A stretch of DNA of 41,737 nt from Sporosarcina ureae DSM 2281 (GTDB lineage: Bacteria > Bacillota > Bacilli > Bacillales_A > Planococcaceae). Position numbers and translations under genes: made by a program. How positions within the stretch are numbered: position 1 is the first letter of the stretch; each line of letters opens with the position of its first letter. The notes below the pieces were generated by a model. It was not told the DNA's origin. It made no database searches and saw nothing but the letters and a program-made list of their open reading frames with translations. This document shows, piece after piece, positions 38,553 to 41,737 of the stretch. The stretch covers positions 1 to 41,737 of the forward strand of contig NZ_AUDQ01000023.1 in NCBI RefSeq assembly GCF_000425545.1, written 5' to 3'.

Positions 38553-39575
38553 TCAATAATTCCATGATTTTAATGGCATACCAGGACGACCATTCATACT
38601 TAAATCACTTCGAACGCCGCTTTTCCACATCTCATAGCCAGCCGCAGCAATCATAGCCGCATTATCTGTACACAATGAAATAGGTGGAACATAAAAAGGA
38701 ATTCCCTCTTTTTCAAGCGCAGTAGTTAACGATTTGCGTAGTCCTTGATTGGCAGCTACACCGCCTGCTGCAATCACTTGCTTCACATCATATTCTTTTG
38801 CTGCTTTCACTGTCTTGACAGTCAGTACATCGACAACACTTTGTTGAAAGCCCGCCGCAACATGATTATGATTGATCTTTCCGCCTTTTTGCTCGATATT
38901 ATGCTTATAATTAATAACCGAAGATTTCAATCCGCTAAAACTGAAGTCATACGAATCTTTTTCGAGCCAAGCGCGCGGGAAATCAATACTCTCATCACTC
39001 GCCAGTGCTAGCTGATCTACTTGCGGTCCTCCTGGATAAGGCAAACCAAGTACACGAGCTACTTTGTCATAGGCTTCACCTGCTGCGTCATCACGCGTTT
39101 CACCAATCAATTCGAATGACCCATGCGACTTCATAACGACAAGCTCCGTATGACCACCTGAGACGATGAGCGCCAGCAAAGGGAACTCCATCTCATGGAT
39201 CAATTGATTGGCATAAACATGTCCTGCAATATGATGGACACCTATCAACGGTAACTGATTTGCAAAGGCGAAAGCCTTCGCTGCATTGATACCGATCAAC
39301 AGTGCCCCCACTAACCCAGGTCCTTCTGTCACAGTGACGGCTTCCAAATCACTTGGTACAAGCTTCGCTTCATTCAAAGCTTCCTGAATCACCAGTGTGA
39401 TTTGTTCCACATGCAGACGCGAAGCTATTTCGGGAACCACACCGCCGAATTGCTTTTGCTGCTGGATTTGTGACGATACTATAGAAGAGATAATCTCCGT
39501 TCCATTTTTGACTATAGAAGCTGCGGTTTCATCACAGCTCGTTTCAATACCTAAAATATAATGATTTTTATCCAT
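38553..39575 (-). CDS. tsaD: tRNA N6-adenosine threonylcarbamoyltransferase TsaD
   Basis: The 340-aa ASKHA-fold enzyme transfers threonylcarbamoyl to A37 of ANN-decoding tRNAs. Seen are the N-terminal [14 protein letters not shown], the metal-binding H115-x3-H119 ([11 protein letters not shown]), SGGHTELV, and the C-terminal [18 protein letters not shown]. The ATG at 39575 shares one base with the rimI stop and has GGTGGA upstream; longer in-frame starts would add residues outside the family. With TsaB and TsaE in the same operon it forms the bacterial t6A complex. Confidence 0.97.
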   Translation of the reverse strand: MDKNHYILGIETSCDETAASIVKNGTEIISSIVSSQIQQQKQFGGVVPEIASRLHVEQITLVIQEALNEAKLVPSDLEAVTVTEGPGLVGALLIGINAAKAFAFANQLPLIGVHHIAGHVYANQLIHEMEFPLLALIVSGGHTELVVMKSHGSFELIGETRDDAAGEAYDKVARVLGLPYPGGPQVDQLALASDESIDFPRAWLEKDSYDFSFSGLKSSVINYKHNIEQKGGKINHNHVAAGFQQSVVDVLTVKTVKAAKEYDVKQVIAAGGVAANQGLRKSLTTALEKEGIPFYVPPISLCTDNAAMIAAAGYEMWKSGVRSDLSMNGRPGMPLKSWNY

Positions 39576-40024
39576 TAGAATTCCACCCACATGACAAGCC
39601 CATCTTCATGGTCGTCTGTATAATAGTTTTTCCTTATGCTGCCTTCTTGAAAACCTAGCTTACGATATAATGTCCGTGCTGGTTCATTGCTCACACGTAC
39701 TTCAAGTGTCATGGTTTTCACTTCATTCAAGCGGCACAGCTCCATCGCCTGACGCATCAGATCTTCTCCGTATCCTTTACCTCGGTAAGCCGAGAGTACA
39801 GCCACATTGGTAATATGACATTCATCGAGAACAATCCACATACCGCAATGCCCAATTACTTCACCGTCAAGTTCCGCTACAATATAATGAGCATATGCAT
39901 TTCCTGTTAATTCATGATCAAAAATCTCTTCTGTCCAAGGCGTCGCAAATGATTCGAGTTCTATACCTGCAACTGCCGGTATATCATCATGCGTCATCTT
40001 TCTAAATAGTACTTCATTACTCAT
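39575..40024 (-). CDS. rimI: Ribosomal-protein alanine N-acetyltransferase RimI
   Basis: A 149-aa GNAT protein: [16 protein letters not shown] at the N terminus, acetyl-CoA loop [20 protein letters not shown], and the catalytic-side [23 protein letters not shown]. RimI acetylates the N terminus of ribosomal protein S18. It overlaps tsaB by 8 nt and tsaD by 1 nt, the usual tsaB-rimI-tsaD order of Bacillales. Confidence 0.93.
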   Translation of the reverse strand: MSNEVLFRKMTHDDIPAVAGIELESFATPWTEEIFDHELTGNAYAHYIVAELDGEVIGHCGMWIVLDECHITNVAVLSAYRGKGYGEDLMRQAMELCRLNEVKTMTLEVRVSNEPARTLYRKLGFQEGSIRKNYYTDDHEDGLVMWVEF

Positions 40025-40718
40025 GGGAAGACCCCTTCTTCACCAAATTGGCTTCTGCCTCAGTTATCCGCTTATACTGTGGCGTAAACGTATGCACTGT
40101 TTCCGGTTGATCTGCACTTTGAGCCAGTAATATAGCAGAAGATGCACGTGGCACATTCAATGCAAACGGAGCTACATGTGCTAGCTCTCCAAGATGTTCA
40201 CGAATAGTTGATTCATGCAATTTTACATCTTCTCCAACAAATAAGATTGCTTCGTTATACTCTCGTAACTTCTCCAGCAACTCTGCAAGCGCACAGTGCT
40301 GATCTTCTAGAACATTGATCAGTTCAGTCCCCTTCGCACGATAGACACCTGCGTAGACGTTAGATCTTCTCGCGTCAATCACGGAACAGATTAGACCGTT
40401 AAACAGTTGTCCATTCACCGCTAAAGCCTTCAGACTCGATACACCATAAAGTGGTTTATCAAGCGTCCAGGCTAGTGTCTTTGCAATTGTCACGCCAATG
40501 CGGACACCAGTATAGGAACCTGGTCCCTCTGAAACAGCAATCGCATCTATTTCCGAAGGAGTAATGTCTGCTTTACGACACGCTTCTTCTACTGCTAGCA
40601 TCGCGCGAAGCGAATGATTGACCTTCATCATGCTTGACTCTTCGATCAGTAATCCATCATCTTTAACAATTGCTACAGATAAAGGTGAATTTGCTGTATC
40701 TATACCTAACCATATCAT
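40017..40718 (-). CDS. tsaB: t6A complex dimerisation protein TsaB
   Basis: A 233-aa paralogue of TsaD that dimerises with it and is needed for t6A formation, without catalysis of its own. It starts WLGIDTANSPLSVAIV and has the AVSEGPGSYTGVRIGVTIAK signature and the DARRSNVYAGVYR strand. It overlaps tsaE by 4 nt upstream. Confidence 0.95.
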   Translation of the reverse strand: MIWLGIDTANSPLSVAIVKDDGLLIEESSMMKVNHSLRAMLAVEEACRKADITPSEIDAIAVSEGPGSYTGVRIGVTIAKTLAWTLDKPLYGVSSLKALAVNGQLFNGLICSVIDARRSNVYAGVYRAKGTELINVLEDQHCALAELLEKLREYNEAILFVGEDVKLHESTIREHLGELAHVAPFALNVPRASSAILLAQSADQPETVHTFTPQYKRITEAEANLVKKGSSHE

Positions 40719-41164
40719 GTAAAAATCTCCTCACAAATACGTGTAAATCGTTCACCTTTTGGCGTACACTCAACTCTGCGGGAATCAGGCCCCGTATGAT
40801 GGATGACTAATTCCAACCGATGTTCAGGCAACTCTTCATGAATAAATTGAGCCCATTCCACCACAGAAATCGCATCTCCATAAAACAGTTCGTCCCAACC
40901 TAAGTCTTCCTCGCTATTGGCTAATCGATATACATCCAAATGATTGAAAGGGAAATCCCCTTCATACTGCTTGATAATCGTAAAAGTAGGACTGCTGACT
41001 GTCCGTGTGATACCAATTGCTTTTGCAAGTGCTTTTGTGAATGTTGTCTTACCAGCTCCAAGATCACCTTCAAGTGTCAGCACGTCAGGAGGTCTTAGAT
41101 ACCCACCGATCTGGGCAGCTAGCTTCTCCATCTCCTCAACGGTCTCAATTTCTTTCTCCCACAC
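40715..41164 (-). CDS. tsaE: t6A biosynthesis ATPase TsaE
   Basis: The 149-aa P-loop ATPase of the t6A complex has Walker A GDLGAGKTTFTKAL (from residue 33), SSPTFTIIKQY (switch region), HLDVYRL and VVEWAQF. It is the first gene of the operon. The start is GTG at 41164, after AAGGGTGA. In Bacillus subtilis thiL stands upstream; here a tRNA-Asp and rRNA genes follow directly instead. Confidence 0.95.
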   Translation of the reverse strand: MWEKEIETVEEMEKLAAQIGGYLRPPDVLTLEGDLGAGKTTFTKALAKAIGITRTVSSPTFTIIKQYEGDFPFNHLDVYRLANSEEDLGWDELFYGDAISVVEWAQFIHEELPEHRLELVIHHTGPDSRRVECTPKGERFTRICEEIFT

Positions 41165-41253
41165 AGCTAACTCACCCTTCTTTTCCTATTATAGTACTAG
41201 TGTACAGAAAAACCTTAGAAAACAAAAGCTAAGAAGACAGCCTCGTTTATTTA

Positions 41254-41294
41254 CAATAAAAAAACGATCACACCCGTTAAGGTGAAATCGTTTT
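41254..41294 (-). terminator. Terminator of the rRNA-tRNA operon
   Basis: AAAACGAT and ATCGTTTT arms with inner CACC/GGTG pairs, followed on the minus strand by TTTTTTTATTG, 15 nt after the 3' end of tRNA-Asp. Confidence 0.85.
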
Positions 41295-41308
41295 GGAATG
41301 TTAAAATA

Positions 41309-41384
41309 TGGCGGTCCCGACGGGAATCGAACCCGCGATCTCCTGCGTGACAGGCAGGCATGTTAACCGCTACACCACGGGACC
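41309..41384 (-). tRNA. tRNA-Asp (anticodon GTC)
   Basis: The 76-nt gene includes the encoded CCA. Acceptor GGTCCCG pairs with CGGGACC, the anticodon loop is CTGTCAC with GTC, and the T arm contains GGTTCGATTCC. It lies about 25 nt downstream of the 5S rRNA in the same transcript. Confidence 0.98.
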
Positions 41385-41409
41385 ACTGAAAAGAAACCAA
41401 AAAAATAAA

Positions 41410-41525
<116 letters not shown>

Positions 41526-41600
41526 CTCTTTGAGTAAAGCTTGTTCACTCAAAACTGAATAAAAGACATTGTGTAGTTCAAGTAACTACTTTTTAAAATA

Positions 41601-41737
41601 GGTTAAGTCCTCGATCGATTAGTATCTGTCAGCTACATACGTCGCCGTACTTACACCCCAGACCTATCCACCTCATCATCTTTGAGGGATCTTACTTACT
41701 TGCGTAATGGGAAATCTCATCTTGAAGGGGGCTTCAT
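41601..41737 (-). rRNA. rrl: 23S ribosomal RNA, 3' end (cut by window edge)
   Basis: On the minus strand the window starts inside 23S and ends with AGCTGACAGATACTAATCGA and TCGAGGACTTAACC, the conserved 3' end of Bacillales 23S. About 75 nt separate it from the 5S gene. Confidence 0.96.

Overview
The window is a piece of a low-GC Bacillales chromosome, most likely from the Sporosarcina/Planococcaceae side (the genus is my inference). It contains sigma-A type promoters, AGGAGG ribosome binding sites with frequent GTG/TTG starts, a CIRCE operator, a SAM-I (S-box) riboswitch, and the block groEL-groES / tatC-tatA-rex / ABC-F / tsaD-rimI-tsaB-tsaE. That block follows the Bacillus subtilis groESL-ydi region, and here it lies next to the distal end of an rRNA operon.

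Left part (1-8300): the 3' end of an IS21-type insertion sequence, then an aromatic-oxidation cluster on the minus strand. An intradiol ring-cleavage dioxygenase has its own promoter. A seven-gene run follows: an unknown 114-aa protein, a phenol-sensor-like regulator, a flavin reductase, a Rieske oxygenase, a 4Fe-4S ferredoxin, a ferredoxin-NADP reductase and a VOC protein. Oxygenase, ferredoxin and reductase make a plausible three-component ring hydroxylase. The regulator has the XylR/DmpR/MopR effector domain, with what appear to be its zinc and phenol ligands intact, joined to a PucR-type DNA-binding end instead of the AAA+/sigma-54 module.

Middle-left (8450-14700): two decayed transposases (IS1380 and IS4 types) fused head to head, then a catabolic operon for four-carbon sugar acids: DeoR regulator, DUF1537 kinase, PdxA2-type dehydrogenase and GntP permease. 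The DeoR gene is preceded by ATGTTC boxes at 21-bp phase.

Middle (15100-28900): a run of mostly accessory single genes. These are an LLM flavin monooxygenase, an unknown 242-aa protein, a GAF-GAF-PAS-GGDEF-EAL protein translationally coupled to a TPP enzyme, a DUF421 membrane protein behind a sigma-B-like promoter, MsrA, an MFS transporter of the polyol-permease type under a complete SAM riboswitch, a molybdopterin oxidoreductase and a prolyl-4-hydroxylase-like oxygenase. The SAM riboswitch suggests that the transporter carries a sulfur compound, perhaps methylthioribose.

Right part (29000-41737): core genes. These are groEL/groES with CIRCE, a CPBP membrane protease, a dispersed palindromic repeat, a PBP4-type D,D-carboxypeptidase, tatC/tatA, rex, an ABC-F ATPase, the t6A genes tsaD-rimI-tsaB-tsaE, tRNA-Asp, 5S rRNA and the 3' end of 23S rRNA. 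The 827-bp gap between the ABC-F gene and tsaD holds fifteen exact AGCGGT hexamers at perfect 21-bp spacing, followed by a dense cluster of DnaA-box-like sequences.
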